Origin: Bacteroidales bacterium
GTDB lineage: Bacteria; Bacteroidota; Bacteroidia; Bacteroidales; P3
Length of the DNA: 64,000 bases
NCBI GenBank assembly: GCA_017479385.1
Contig: JAFVCE010000003.1
Location: 62,001-126,000, forward strand
Direction of reading: 5' to 3'
The translations under genes and the position numbers were made by a program. The first letter of the stretch is position 1. Each line of letters starts with the position of its first letter. Below the pieces are notes generated by a model, which saw only the letters and a program-made list of their open reading frames with translations, did no database searches and had not been told where the DNA came from. Positions 8,641 to 18,663 of this stretch are shown in pieces.

Positions 8641-10185
8641 TTATTCTGCGCGCGAGCCGAGGCGGTCCATGGCGCAACGGAAGCCTATCCATGCGGTGGA
8701 TTTGTCTTGGTCGTAGTAGCGGCGAGTGCCAGCCTGCAGCCAGTAGGCGCGGTCTTTCCACGAGCCACCCTTGACAACACGCACTTTGTTGTTGACCATA
8801 GACGAGACGGGGTTTTCTTTGGTACCTTTGCGGCGATACATATTGTTGGTCCACTCGTCTTCGGGGTTGCTGAATTCGCTGTCGCCATCCTCTTCTTCGT
8901 CGGTCTCGTATTCGGCACCTTCCTCGTCGTCAGATTCTTGTTCCATCCAGTTGTCGAGGTTCGAAGCGCGGTCGCCGTCAAGGTAGTTGACGTTGTTGGC
9001 CTGGCGGTAGTTGCGGCGGTTGCTTTCGAAACCGACCTCTTCGTAGGTTATCATGCCGTCGTCGCCAACGAGCACCACGCCGTCTTCGTCGAGTTTGGGC
9101 GTTTTGTATATGTTGCCACGGAACGGGTCGAGTTCGGAGGCTCCGACAGGGCTGGCGTCTTTACGATAGACGTCCATACACCATTCGCTGACGTTGCCAG
9201 CCATATTGTAGAGGCCGTAGTCGTTGGGGAAGTACCATTTGACGGGGCAGGTGTAGTCCCATCCGTCGTTGAGGTTGCCAGCCACGCCCATGGCATCGCC
9301 ACGGGTGCGAGTGAAGTTGGCCAAGAATTGACCGTAGTATTTCTTGTTGGCTGAGCGGAGCGAGGAGCCTGCCCAGGGGTAGATTTTGTGCTCGGTTACG
9401 CGTTCGTCGTAGGTGTTGCCGATGAGGCCGAGGGCTGCAAATTCCCATTCGGCTTCGGTCGGTAGGCGGTAGTAGGGGTAGAGTATACCATCGGCTTTGC
9501 GAACGTTGCGAGGCTCGCCACCATTGGATGGGTTGAGGTCGCGCAGTTGGTTTTTGTTTTCGCCTTGATATTGGCCTGCGAGGTAGACGTCGGTCTGGAA
9601 GGCGCCGGTGCCGAGGTCTTCTTGCTCGAGCATGATTATGCCTTTGTCGACGAGGACTTTCTCGTTAACGCGGTCGGTGCGCCAAGTGCAGAAGGCTTGA
9701 GCCTGCTCCCAACTTACGCCAACGACTGGGTATTCGTAGTATGCGGGGCTTTGGAAGTAGAAGTCGACAAAGCTTTCGCGCCAGGCCAGTTTGTCGCGCC
9801 AGGCGGCAGTGTCGGGGTAGATGGCGCGCACTTTTTCGGGATATTCCTCGCCATAGGCTCGCTGCATCCAGTATACGAATTCTTGGTAGGCCATGTTGCT
9901 GACCTCGGTTTCGTCCATATAGAATGAGGAGACGGTGACGGTGTGGGGCACGTTGTTCCACTGGTAGCGCGAGTCGTCGGCCACGTTGCCCATGACGAAC
10001 GAGCCGCCTTCGATGAAGACCAGTCCAGGTGCGGCGTGTTGCTCGGGTATGCCGGTTGCGTCGAATCCGCCCCATTTCGGGTCGTTGAGGTTCCAGCCCG
10101 TGGTGGCCGAGGTGGCTTTTTTGCCACACGAGGCGAAGCATAGCACTGTTGCCAGCATGAGGAGTGTGAGCTTGAATATCTTCAT
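8641..10185 (-). CDS. gldJ: T9SS-associated lipoprotein with SUMF1/FGE fold, GldJ-like (or GldK/PorK)
   Basis: 514 residues with a lipoprotein signal (lipobox FASC, Cys20). A formylglycine-generating-enzyme-like domain covers about residues 50-505: GGSFVMG near the start, then RLPTEAEWEFAA, NMAGNVSEW and VVKGGSW. In T9SS this fold occurs in GldJ and in GldK/PorK, which act at the periplasmic face of the outer membrane. GldJ is preferred because of the WRTDRVNE segment and because, from general knowledge, gldJ adjoins porU and porV in flavobacteria. The T9SS role is inferred from family and context. A very acidic insert lies near residues 413-440. The gene follows porP by 62 bp and ends at a strong terminator; porL, porM and porN are not next to it. 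Confidence 0.75.
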   Translation of the reverse strand: MKIFKLTLLMLATVLCFASCGKKATSATTGWNLNDPKWGGFDATGIPEQHAAPGLVFIEGGSFVMGNVADDSRYQWNNVPHTVTVSSFYMDETEVSNMAYQEFVYWMQRAYGEEYPEKVRAIYPDTAAWRDKLAWRESFVDFYFQSPAYYEYPVVGVSWEQAQAFCTWRTDRVNEKVLVDKGIIMLEQEDLGTGAFQTDVYLAGQYQGENKNQLRDLNPSNGGEPRNVRKADGILYPYYRLPTEAEWEFAALGLIGNTYDERVTEHKIYPWAGSSLRSANKKYYGQFLANFTRTRGDAMGVAGNLNDGWDYTCPVKWYFPNDYGLYNMAGNVSEWCMDVYRKDASPVGASELDPFRGNIYKTPKLDEDGVVLVGDDGMITYEEVGFESNRRNYRQANNVNYLDGDRASNLDNWMEQESDDEEGAEYETDEEEDGDSEFSNPEDEWTNNMYRRKGTKENPVSSMVNNKVRVVKGGSWKDRAYWLQAGTRRYYDQDKSTAWIGFRCAMDRLGSRAE

Positions 10186-10247
10186 AATTTTATGGTTTTA
10201 TTTTTTTGTCTTTTACGCAATATTTTCGTTTTTGTTTCGTTTTTTAA

Positions 10248-11273
10248 TTAAAATGAGGGGCATTGTACTGCGCGGTACTTCTTTTTCTTTTCGGGTACTG
10301 GCAGCATGACGCCGAGAGTAATCTCATGGGCTCCAGCTGTGCTGTTGGCGAGTTTAGACACCGTGATGTCGTAGCTGTAGCCGAATTTGAACATATCGTA
10401 TTGAATGCCTGCAAGGAAGGTCATGGCGTCGGAGTTGACGCTGCCGTGGCGATACCAGAGTCCAACCATGAATGGCATCCAGTCGAGGTAGAGCCCGTAG
10501 TTGAAATAGTGTAGACCACCTTGATATTGATAGACGATGTTGGGCGAGATGATGGGGGTGCCGAGGCCGAGCGACGAGGTTCGGCGAGCGTCTTCGGACA
10601 CGTTGATGAGGCCACCGCCGTGAACCGTAAACTTCATAGCCACAGGGTCTTCCGAGTAGAAACCCTGGTCGGGTCTGAGCAGGTGAGCCACCGCGAAACC
10701 GCCGTACCAGTAGGAGCTGAAAGCCAGCACGCCAGCCCCGAAGTCGGGGTAGAATTTTGAGGTCTGGTCGGGCATAGTGGCCTGGGTGTTGTTGACGAAG
10801 CCGTGGTTGCCCAGTGGGTCGAGCATATCGGGAAAGCGCATTATCTCGTTGTCCCAATTGAGGGCTATGTTGACGAGCGAGGCCTCGAGCGCGGCGCTAA
10901 TATATATGTCGTGTGCCACTTGGAACTGGAAGGCATACATTGCTCCAAACGAGGTGCTGGAGAGCAAGCCGTGGTCGCCCACGCGGTCGGCCATTAGTCT
11001 CGCGCCCACACCGCCGTGAAGGTCGGTGAAGTATTGGTCGTAAGATGCTGACACTGTGGTGAATGCACTTGCCAGTCCTGGCCACTGTGCGCGGTAACTG
11101 AACGACAGTCGTGGGGCTATCTTGGCACCAGCAAATGCGGGGTTGAGGTAGAGGGGGTTGGCGTAGAACTGCGAGAAGCCTATATCTTGAGCTCCGGCGC
11201 TTGCGAAAGCGGCTATCAGTGCCCCTGCAAGAACCCATTTTTTCAAGTTGCGTGTCATCATATTCTTGAACAT
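10248..11273 (-). CDS. porP: PorP/SprF family T9SS outer-membrane protein
   Basis: 341 residues with a signal peptide (cleavage near SAGAQ). The family opening follows: DIGFSQFYANPLYLNPAFAG, then RAQWPG, with many short amphipathic strands and a KFGYSYDITVS segment near the end. PorP/SprF proteins are outer-membrane beta-barrels linked to the T9SS PorK/N ring or to cargo. Its position directly upstream of the GldJ/GldK-type gene supports a T9SS role. An alternative start (MMTRN, 11258) cannot be excluded. It is divergent from porU. Confidence 0.9.
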   Translation of the reverse strand: MFKNMMTRNLKKWVLAGALIAAFASAGAQDIGFSQFYANPLYLNPAFAGAKIAPRLSFSYRAQWPGLASAFTTVSASYDQYFTDLHGGVGARLMADRVGDHGLLSSTSFGAMYAFQFQVAHDIYISAALEASLVNIALNWDNEIMRFPDMLDPLGNHGFVNNTQATMPDQTSKFYPDFGAGVLAFSSYWYGGFAVAHLLRPDQGFYSEDPVAMKFTVHGGGLINVSEDARRTSSLGLGTPIISPNIVYQYQGGLHYFNYGLYLDWMPFMVGLWYRHGSVNSDAMTFLAGIQYDMFKFGYSYDITVSKLANSTAGAHEITLGVMLPVPEKKKKYRAVQCPSF

Positions 11274-11759
11274 AGTTTGGCCATAATTTGAACGGCAATA
11301 TTACGATTTTTTTCGGAAACGGCGCAACTTTTCTTAAAAATATTTTATAACAACCACGTTGTCAACGATTTATTTTTTGCCGAAAAGTGGTTTCGAGGCG
11401 GAAAAAAGGGGATTTCAGACCTCGGTTTTTCGATTTTTGGCCACTTTTTCTCTCATCTCGAAGTGGCTTTTCGGAGGGGTTCTGCTCGGTCGGTCGAGCC
11501 ACCGGTTTGGGACTGTTTTTTTGGGGTGTTCGATGTTAGGGCGATGTTAATACGACCTTAATACGACCCTAACCTATTTATTGCGCTGAAAACCAGTGGG
11601 TTATAAAATTTACCGTGTATATGCTGATTTTCAGATAGTTACAGATGGCGCTTGGGGGCATTTGGGGGATATTTTAGGCACCCCTTTGATGGTTTTTTAA
11701 GAAAAAATATTGCCATCCACATACTAAAATTATTTTTTGTGCGTTAATTATTCAGTTCT
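11274..11759. other. Divergent porP/porU intergenic region
   Basis: No gene is supported. It holds an 11-bp repeat array (11531-11574), a CTGAAAACCAG motif (about 11586-11596) and, further on, a CTGATTTTCAG motif (about 11622-11632). A loose TAATATTG box on the minus strand at 11296-11303 could serve porP. No convincing porU promoter was found in the AT-rich stretch before 11760. Confidence 0.5.
11531..11574 (+). repeat. 11-bp tandem array (4 units)
   Basis: The units CGATGTTAGGG, CGATGTTAATA, CGACCTTAATA and CGACCCTAACC follow each other without gaps. The last two match units of the convergent-gap repeat family. Confidence 0.75.
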
Positions 11760-14700
11760 ATGAAGCGAATTGGACTCATAATACTCGCATTGGCGGCCCT
11801 CGGAGCCGCGTCGGCTTCGGTGGACGACCCGTCGGTGCTCGCTTCGGGCAGTTGGTGGCGTGTAGGTGTCAAGGTATCAGGCATTTACCGCCTCAACAGT
11901 AGCAACTTGCCCCAACTGCTTGGCCACAGCTTCGACTCGATTGCCGTGTATGGCGGCGATGGCCTTCAATTATCTGAAAACAACGCTGTTACGCCAATCG
12001 ATGGTCTGCAACGTGTCCCCATATGGGTGAGCGATGCCAATGGCAATGGACTTTTCGACCAGGGCGACTATCTGCTGTTCTATGGAGAAGGTGTCGAAAC
12101 ATGGCGCTATAGTGTTGAGGACCAGCGTTTCGAAGCACAGGTACACGCCTATTCGAACTCGAACTATTATTTTGTTACCACCAACTCGCGACTTGCACCC
12201 CTGCGTGTTGATACTCTGACTGTTACCTCATCTGCGGCGCTCGATGTGACGACCCACACGGTGGTGGATTGGCGCAACAGCGACCTTGTCAATATTTTTC
12301 ACACGGGGCAGGTCTGGCTGGGAGAGAAGTTTACAAATTCTGTGCCAAACCGCAGTGTCAGCCTCGGGCTGCCTTCGGCGCCTGTGGCAGGCAGCTCCAT
12401 CAAGTGCCGCTACGCCATGGCCAGTGTGGCCTCTACCCCTGGCGTTTTCAGCCTCAGATGCAATGGCGAGCAGGTACTCTCTACTATAAGCCAAAACACG
12501 GTGTATACCACTGTGATTGAGCAGTTTGCTCACTCGGGTGGCAACCGTGTAGACTTCGATTTCAACTACACCTCCACCGACCCTATGGCCACAGGCTACC
12601 TCGATTATGTCGAAATCAATGCCGAGGTTCCGCTCACCTTTTCGAGCAGCCAAACCTTTGTGCGGAACAGCCAGATAAACTCCTCTGCAACATTGCGTTA
12701 CAACATCTCGTCGGCACCATCGGGGTTGCGCGTTTGGCGTGTCGATGGCCAGGTTTGTGAGTTGCCGGCCGAGGTTGCCGACGGTGTGGCCCGTTTCGTC
12801 GATTCGGCAGAGGTGGCGCACACGTATGTGGCGTTCTATCCGAACAGCGCTTTCCTTTCGCCGACAACGGTCGAAGTGGTTGAAAACCAGGACTTGACGT
12901 CCGGCCCGTCGGTCGATTACGTAATTGTAGCACACCCCCAGTTTTTGACTCAAGCCGAACTGCTTGCCGAGCTTCACCGTTCGGTCGATAGCCTCACAAC
13001 GCTCGTCGTTACGCCAGAGCAGGTCTTCAACGAATTTTCGTCGGGCAAGCAAGACCCGATGGCTATTCGCTCCCTGCTTCGCAACATGGCCACGCGCGAC
13101 AGCTCGCGCGCACCGCGCTACCTATTGCTCTTTGGCAAAGGCACTTACGACCATCGCAACATCCTCGGCTCCACCCTGCCAACAGTGGTTACCTACCAAA
13201 CGCCTTTCTCGTTCGACGAAGATGGACGTTCCTACTGCACCGACGACGCCTTTGGCTACCTCGGACCCAACGAGGTGGGAACCAATTCGGAGACCCTCGA
13301 TGTGGCAGTAGGACGCATTCCTGCCCGCTCCGACGACGAGGCTAACCACATGGTTGATAAGATTTTAGGTTATGTCAATAAGCGCGATCTCACCTCGGAT
13401 AACCCTCGTGGCGACTGGCGTAACTACGTCACCCTCTTGGCCGACGATGCCGACCCCAGCAGCCCTTTCGACACCGCTTTCGCTCACTCTTCGGAGTATA
13501 CGGCCCGGCTCATCAAGGCCCGCTACCCACATTATAATATAGACAAAATCTATGCCGATTCGTATGTCCAAACCTCGGGCGCAATTGGCTCGTACTACCC
13601 CGATGTGGACAATGCCCTCAAGCGTCGTATGGACTATGGTTGCTTGTTAATCAATTACATAGGACATGGCTCTACCGACTATATCGGTACCGAGCGCTAC
13701 ATCGAACTCGACGACATCAGCAACTATGCCAATACTGACAAATTGTCATTCCTTGTCACCAGTACCTGCACTTTTGGCAGGTACGACCTGCCAGACGGCC
13801 TCTGTGGCGCCGAAGCGTTCCTCTCTGCCCGTGGCGGTGGGGTGGGCATAATCAGCGCTTCGCGCCCCATAAGTCACACCGAGTCGTTCAACACCAATGT
13901 CTGCCTCATGGTGCTCAACCCTAACTTCACCGTAGGTGAAGCCCTGCGCCAAAGTAAGAACGCTACACCAGTGTCCCACTCCATATCGCTGCTGGGCGAC
14001 CCTGCCATGCGCCTCAGTTTTCCCAACCGCCAAGTCGTGGTGACCCACATCAACGACTCGGCTGTCAGTATCAACAATAACGACTCGGCGATGGTCCTTT
14101 CGCGCGTCAAAATCAGTGGCGAAATCAGAGATGACAGTGGCATTCGCGACGACAATTTCGATGGCGTTATCTATCCTCTCGTCTTCGACCGCGAGATTAA
14201 AACCCATACCCTTGCCAACGACAACCCCGGCACCGAGCTGGCCTTCACGCAGCAAAAAAGCATACTCTACAAAGGTGTCGACTCTGTGCGCGGCGGACGC
14301 TTCGAGTACTCTTTCATCGTTCCGCGCGATGTTGCCTATCAGTACGATTTCGGCAAGCTGAGCCACTACGCCCGCAGCGGCTCCAACGATGCCAGCGGCG
14401 AATACTCGCGCCTGCTCTTCGGCGGCCTTGACCAGACGGTCGACATCGTGGCTTCGCGACCCGAAATACGCCTCTTTATCAACGACACTAACTTCCGCAC
14501 CGGTGGCATAACCAACGAGAGCCCAACCCTCTTCGCCCTCTTGGCAGACAGCGTGGGCATCAACGCCGTTGGTAGCGGTCTGGGGCACGACATCACCGCC
14601 ACGCTCGACGGCAACCCCAACAGCGTTGTGGTGCTCAACGATTTCTACGAAACCGACCTTGCCGACAGCCGTTGCGGCTCGATAGCATACACCTTGAAGC

Positions 14701-15107
14701 AGCTTTCGCCAGGCCTCCATTCGGTCGAGCTAAAAGCTTGGAACATCTTTAACTATTCAAATACTGCCAGCATCACCTTCCGTGTGCGGTCGAGCGACAC
14801 GCTTGTTGTGGCCGAGCCGCTGTGCTACCCCAACCCTTCGACCGAGGCTGTCTCGTTTAGTTTACAAGTCAACGACCCCGAGCGAGTGGCTAAAGTTGTT
14901 CTTCAAATTTTCGATATGTTTGGGCAATGCGTGGCGCTGTTTGAGCCAGACCCCGACCCATCGAGTTACGTTATCGGTCCACTGCGGTGGAACTTCACTT
15001 CTCACACCGGCGCCAAACTCCCCACGGGGCTCTACGTGGCGCGCTTCCTTGTCACCACCACCGACGGCGAAGTAATGGCCGCAACTACAAAATGTGTTAA
15101 AAAATAA
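11760..15107 (+). CDS. porU: PorU, T9SS C-terminal signal peptidase/sortase (C25 family)
   Basis: 1115 residues with a signal peptide at the N-terminus. The gingipain-type (C25) peptidase domain covers about residues 385-770. The catalytic His is in NYIGHGS (His636) and the catalytic Cys in TSTCTFGRYD (Cys670). The C-terminal region has FDMFGQCV, LPTGLYVA and a final KCVKK, resembling a T9SS sorting domain. PorU removes the sorting domain of T9SS cargo at the cell surface and transfers the cargo to anionic LPS, acting with PorV, PorQ and PorZ. It is followed by porV after 42 bp, the usual arrangement. Length and catalytic residues are intact. Confidence 0.93.
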   Translation: MKRIGLIILALAALGAASASVDDPSVLASGSWWRVGVKVSGIYRLNSSNLPQLLGHSFDSIAVYGGDGLQLSENNAVTPIDGLQRVPIWVSDANGNGLFDQGDYLLFYGEGVETWRYSVEDQRFEAQVHAYSNSNYYFVTTNSRLAPLRVDTLTVTSSAALDVTTHTVVDWRNSDLVNIFHTGQVWLGEKFTNSVPNRSVSLGLPSAPVAGSSIKCRYAMASVASTPGVFSLRCNGEQVLSTISQNTVYTTVIEQFAHSGGNRVDFDFNYTSTDPMATGYLDYVEINAEVPLTFSSSQTFVRNSQINSSATLRYNISSAPSGLRVWRVDGQVCELPAEVADGVARFVDSAEVAHTYVAFYPNSAFLSPTTVEVVENQDLTSGPSVDYVIVAHPQFLTQAELLAELHRSVDSLTTLVVTPEQVFNEFSSGKQDPMAIRSLLRNMATRDSSRAPRYLLLFGKGTYDHRNILGSTLPTVVTYQTPFSFDEDGRSYCTDDAFGYLGPNEVGTNSETLDVAVGRIPARSDDEANHMVDKILGYVNKRDLTSDNPRGDWRNYVTLLADDADPSSPFDTAFAHSSEYTARLIKARYPHYNIDKIYADSYVQTSGAIGSYYPDVDNALKRRMDYGCLLINYIGHGSTDYIGTERYIELDDISNYANTDKLSFLVTSTCTFGRYDLPDGLCGAEAFLSARGGGVGIISASRPISHTESFNTNVCLMVLNPNFTVGEALRQSKNATPVSHSISLLGDPAMRLSFPNRQVVVTHINDSAVSINNNDSAMVLSRVKISGEIRDDSGIRDDNFDGVIYPLVFDREIKTHTLANDNPGTELAFTQQKSILYKGVDSVRGGRFEYSFIVPRDVAYQYDFGKLSHYARSGSNDASGEYSRLLFGGLDQTVDIVASRPEIRLFINDTNFRTGGITNESPTLFALLADSVGINAVGSGLGHDITATLDGNPNSVVVLNDFYETDLADSRCGSIAYTLKQLSPGLHSVELKAWNIFNYSNTASITFRVRSSDTLVVAEPLCYPNPSTEAVSFSLQVNDPERVAKVVLQIFDMFGQCVALFEPDPDPSSYVIGPLRWNFTSHTGAKLPTGLYVARFLVTTTDGEVMAATTKCVKK

Positions 15108-15149
15108 GTCGAAACATAATAAAATTCGCAATCTTGCGTTTTTAACTAT

Positions 15150-16319
15150 ATGAACAAATTCATCCGCACCATCTCTCTCGTCCTCGCACTTGTGCAGGCA
15201 GCCACGTCGGTGGCCCAAGTCAACGTCAGCGGCCAGTCAATGAAAAGTGAGAAAAACTACATCCCGACAGGCATCCCGATAATGATGATAGCCCCCGATG
15301 CCGTGTCGAGTGGCATGGGCGATGTGGGCGTTGCCACGCTCCCCGACTGCTATTCGGCCCACTTCAACAACGCCAAATATGCTTTTATTGATGGCGACTT
15401 GGGCCTCAGCCTAACCTATACCCCGTGGCTCCGTAAGTTGCAGGTCTACGACATGAACCTGCTCTACCTCGGTGGCTTTAAGCGACTCAACAACCGCTCG
15501 ACCGTAGCAGCCACGCTTACCTATTTCTCGCTTGGCGACCTGGTTAATACCGATGCCGATGGTAATAAAATTGGAACCATGATGCCCAACGAGTTTGCCA
15601 TCGACGTAACCTATGCCATGAAGCTCGACGACCACCTTTCGCTCGGTGCCACAGGTCGTTTCCTTACCTCCGACCTCACCAATGGCCAGGATGTGTCGAA
15701 CCCTGCCGGCGTTACCACCACCCACCCAGGCCGCTCGCTCGCAGCCGACATCGGTCTCTACTACACCACCGCCATCGACAAGCAGCAGGAGATAGCTGCC
15801 GGCCTCCACATCAGCAACCTCGGCGCCAAGCTCTCTTATTCCGACGACGACAACGACAAAGAGTTCCTACCTGCCAACCTCCGCATTGGTGGCCGTTATA
15901 GTAACATCATAGACGAGTATAACCGTGTCAATGTCATGCTCGACTTCAATAAGCTTCTTGTTCCCTCGCGCCCCATTCCGTTCGACCCTGTTCGCTACAA
16001 TAGCATTGGTGTTGTCGAAGGCGCCCTCCTCTCGTTTGCCGACGCCCCTGGCGGCTTCACCGAAGAGTTGCAGGAGGTTCAAGTCTCGTTTGGTGCCGAG
16101 TACTGGTATGCCGATATTTTTGCCCTCCGTGCTGGCTATTTCTTTGAACATGAGAACAAAGGCGGGCGACAGTATCTGACGCTCGGTGCCGGTGTGCGCT
16201 ACAATATATATAAGTTCGACTTCTCCTACCTCGTGCCTACCACACTCATCGGCAACAACCCCCTCACCAACACCATTCGCATTTCGCTCACCGCGGTGTT
16301 CGACACCCCTAAAAAGTAA
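15150..16319 (+). CDS. porV: PorV, T9SS outer-membrane shuttle protein
   Basis: 389 residues with a signal peptide (cleavage near TSVAQ). The family signature follows: YIPTGIPIMMIAPDAVSSGM, then GDVGVATLPDCYSAHFNNAK. Many transmembrane beta-strands extend to the C-terminus, as in the FadL-like barrel. PorV collects cargo from the Sov translocon and carries it to the PorU attachment complex. It follows porU directly and precedes ispF by only 9 bp, so it may be co-transcribed with a housekeeping gene. Confidence 0.93.
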   Translation: MNKFIRTISLVLALVQAATSVAQVNVSGQSMKSEKNYIPTGIPIMMIAPDAVSSGMGDVGVATLPDCYSAHFNNAKYAFIDGDLGLSLTYTPWLRKLQVYDMNLLYLGGFKRLNNRSTVAATLTYFSLGDLVNTDADGNKIGTMMPNEFAIDVTYAMKLDDHLSLGATGRFLTSDLTNGQDVSNPAGVTTTHPGRSLAADIGLYYTTAIDKQQEIAAGLHISNLGAKLSYSDDDNDKEFLPANLRIGGRYSNIIDEYNRVNVMLDFNKLLVPSRPIPFDPVRYNSIGVVEGALLSFADAPGGFTEELQEVQVSFGAEYWYADIFALRAGYFFEHENKGGRQYLTLGAGVRYNIYKFDFSYLVPTTLIGNNPLTNTIRISLTAVFDTPKK

Positions 16320-16328
16320 CGCAATTAT

Positions 16329-16808
16329 ATGAGAATAGGCATTGGCTACGACGTACATCAACTGCAACCCGACCTCCCACTATGGCTCGGCGGGGTACGC
16401 ATTGAGCATACCCACGGCTTGAAAGGACATTCCGATGCCGACGTGCTGCTTCACGCCATTTGCGACGCCATGCTCGGCGCAGCCGCTTTGGGCGACATTG
16501 GTCAGCACTTTCCCGACACTGACCCAGCCTATCGTGGAATTGATAGCAAGGTGCTAATTGCCGAATGCCATCGCTTACTGCGTGCCGCAGGCTACGAGGT
16601 GGTCAACATCGACTCTATTGTCTGTGCACAGCGCCCCAAACTCATGCCCCACATCCCAGCCATGCGCCAGGCCATCGCCACCACGCTCGGCCTCGAGGTC
16701 GGAGCCGTGTCGGTCAAGGCTACCACCACCGAGCACCTCGGGTTTGTGGGCCGCGAAGAGGGTATAAGTGCCTATGCCACAGTTCTTATCAACGAAACAA
16801 CTGTTTGA
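16329..16808 (+). CDS. ispF: 2-C-methyl-D-erythritol 2,4-cyclodiphosphate synthase
   Basis: 159 residues, the normal length. Metal ligands are visible as GYDVH (Asp8, His10) and HAICDAM (His42), with [10 protein letters not shown] and [13 protein letters not shown] further on. IspF makes the cyclodiphosphate intermediate of the MEP isoprenoid pathway in the cytoplasm. It starts 9 bp after porV and is followed by clpS after 2 bp, so it sits in the middle of the porU-porV-ispF-clpS-nfeD-floA strand run. Confidence 0.95.
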   Translation: MRIGIGYDVHQLQPDLPLWLGGVRIEHTHGLKGHSDADVLLHAICDAMLGAAALGDIGQHFPDTDPAYRGIDSKVLIAECHRLLRAAGYEVVNIDSIVCAQRPKLMPHIPAMRQAIATTLGLEVGAVSVKATTTEHLGFVGREEGISAYATVLINETTV

Positions 16809-16810
16809 GT

Positions 16811-17101
16811 ATGAATAACAACGAACAACTGAATACCAGTCCGCTCGGACAGTCCGAAACCGAAACACTCGAGGACGAAGGGTGCAAGTTGATGCTCTAT
16901 AACGACGGCGTCCACTCGTTCGACTACGTCATCAAAGCCCTCATAGACATCTGTCGCCACACCGTCGAGCAAGCCGAACAATGCTCCATCCTGGTAAAAA
17001 TGCGTGGCAAATGTATTGTTAAAAGAGGCAGCTACGACACCCTTCTGCCAATGCACACCGCTTTGCTCGACAAACAGTTAACCTCCGAAATCATAAAGTA
17101 A
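16811..17101 (+). CDS. clpS: ClpS, adaptor of the ClpAP/ClpCP protease
   Basis: 96 residues starting at the ATG two bases after the ispF stop. An open frame extends further upstream but only inside ispF. The ClpS core is visible: LYNDGVHSFDYVI, then ICRHTVEQAEQ and KCIVKRGSYDTL. ClpS delivers N-degron substrates to the Clp protease. The N-terminal tail of about 28 residues is acidic and variable, as is usual in this family. Confidence 0.88.
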   Translation: MNNNEQLNTSPLGQSETETLEDEGCKLMLYNDGVHSFDYVIKALIDICRHTVEQAEQCSILVKMRGKCIVKRGSYDTLLPMHTALLDKQLTSEIIK

Positions 17102-17124
17102 CCAACAATAAACTCCCCATAATC

Positions 17125-17619
17125 ATGGAACTTGCAATCATCATCCTTGCCCTCACCGTCGGATTGGTCCTGCTCACGCTCGAAATCGTTGCCCTCCCAG
17201 GCGGCATAGCCGGCGTTTTCGGCCTCGGCCTCGTCGTTTTTGGCGTGTGGCGCACATACATAACCTACGGCACCACCTATGGCACAATAGTCCTCATCGG
17301 TAGTGTGGTGGTTTGCGCCATACTGATAGCCATACTCATAAAAACAAAAACTTGGAGCAAATTCAGTCTCAACGAAGAGTCAGACAGTCGCGTCAACCAA
17401 ATCGACCCCCATACCATTGCCGTCGGCGCGCGTGGGGTAACCGTAGCCCGTCTTGCCCCAACTGGCAAGGCACTTATCGACGGCCAATTGGTCGAGGTTC
17501 ACGCCGTGAACCGCTTTGTAGAGCAAGATTGCCCCATCGAGGTAATAGCCGTCGACGGCTATCGCATCGACGTGCGTCAGGTCGACGACGACCGTTTCCA
17601 GAACCAAGAAAACGCTTAA
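17125..17619 (+). CDS. NfeD-family membrane protein
   Basis: 164 residues with three hydrophobic segments (about 3-20, 25-45 and 52-73) and a C-terminal OB-fold domain (about 95-155), recognised by GARGVTVARLAPTGKALIDG and the following VEV/VDGYRIDV pattern. NfeD proteins partner with flotillin/stomatin-type proteins in membrane microdomains. floA follows after 48 bp, which fits that pairing. It is the short form without the ClpP-like protease domain. Confidence 0.88.
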   Translation: MELAIIILALTVGLVLLTLEIVALPGGIAGVFGLGLVVFGVWRTYITYGTTYGTIVLIGSVVVCAILIAILIKTKTWSKFSLNEESDSRVNQIDPHTIAVGARGVTVARLAPTGKALIDGQLVEVHAVNRFVEQDCPIEVIAVDGYRIDVRQVDDDRFQNQENA

Positions 17620-17667
17620 ATCATTAATGCAACCTGCGTAGTTAAAAACAATAAAAACCAATAACCC

Positions 17668-18663
17668 ATGACAACTGCAACAATTTTTATCATCGTCTTG
17701 AGCGTAATCCTGCTCGTCCTGTTTCTCTACCTCGTGCCCATCGGCATTTGGTTCCAAGCCCTCATATCGGGCGTCTATACCTCGCTCATCCAGTTGGTAT
17801 TCATGCGCTTTCGTAAAGTGCCACCAACCGTTATTGTGGGCAACATGATTTCGGCCTCAAAGGCTGGCCTCAAACTCAAACAGAACGAACTCGAAGCCCA
17901 CTACCTCGCTGGTGGACACGTGGGCTCGGTGGTCAATGCTCTTATCAGTGCCGACAAGGCTAACATGAATCTCGATTTCAAGACCGCCACCGCCATCGAC
18001 CTTGCTGGCCGCGATGTCCTCAAGGCCGTTCAGACCTCGGTCAACCCCAAAGTTATCGATACACCGCCAGTGGCAGCTGTGGCCAAAGATGGTATCCAGC
18101 TCATTGCCAAGGCCCGCGTAACCGTTCGCACCAACATCAAGCAACTCGTCGGTGGTGCTGGCGAAGAGACCATCCTTGCCCGCGTTGGCGAGGGTATTGT
18201 GACCAGCATTGGCTCGGCTACCAGCCATAAGCAAGTGCTCGAAAACCCCGACAGCATATCCAAACTCGTGCTCACCAAAGGCCTCGACAGTGGCACCGCT
18301 TTCGAGATACTTTCTATCGATATTGCCGACATCGATGTGGGTAAAAACATCGGAGCCCAATTACAGATGGACCAGGCCAACGCCGACAAGAACATAGCCC
18401 AGGCCAAGGCCGAAGAGCGCCGCGCCATGGCCGTGGCCCAAGAGCAGGAGATGAAGGCCAAGGCCCAGGAGGCTCGCGCCAAAGTCATCGAGGCCGAGGC
18501 CGAAGTGCCTCTCGCCATGGCCGAAGCTTTCCGCAACGGCAACCTCGGCATAATGGACTACTACCGCATGAAGAATATCCAGGCCGACACCGATATGCGC
18601 GAAAGCATAAGCCGTCCGGCCGCCGCCAAGCCCGTCCAGCCCGGCAAACCCGCTGGTAAGTAA
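17668..18663 (+). CDS. floA: FloA, bacterial flotillin-like protein
   Basis: 331 residues. An N-terminal hydrophobic hairpin (about 5-27) is followed by the FloA-specific core ([57 protein letters not shown]). A Glu/Ala-rich coiled coil (about 235-290) has the [10 protein letters not shown] and [17 protein letters not shown] pattern. FloA organises membrane microdomains. Paired with nfeD upstream. The C-terminus ends with a short Pro/Lys tail. Confidence 0.93.
   Translation: MTTATIFIIVLSVILLVLFLYLVPIGIWFQALISGVYTSLIQLVFMRFRKVPPTVIVGNMISASKAGLKLKQNELEAHYLAGGHVGSVVNALISADKANMNLDFKTATAIDLAGRDVLKAVQTSVNPKVIDTPPVAAVAKDGIQLIAKARVTVRTNIKQLVGGAGEETILARVGEGIVTSIGSATSHKQVLENPDSISKLVLTKGLDSGTAFEILSIDIADIDVGKNIGAQLQMDQANADKNIAQAKAEERRAMAVAQEQEMKAKAQEARAKVIEAEAEVPLAMAEAFRNGNLGIMDYYRMKNIQADTDMRESISRPAAAKPVQPGKPAGK

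Noticed and set aside
16565-16810. Extended N-terminus for clpS starting inside ispF
   Set aside because: The extra residues are a frame-shifted reading of ispF; the ATG at 16811 gives a normal ClpS.
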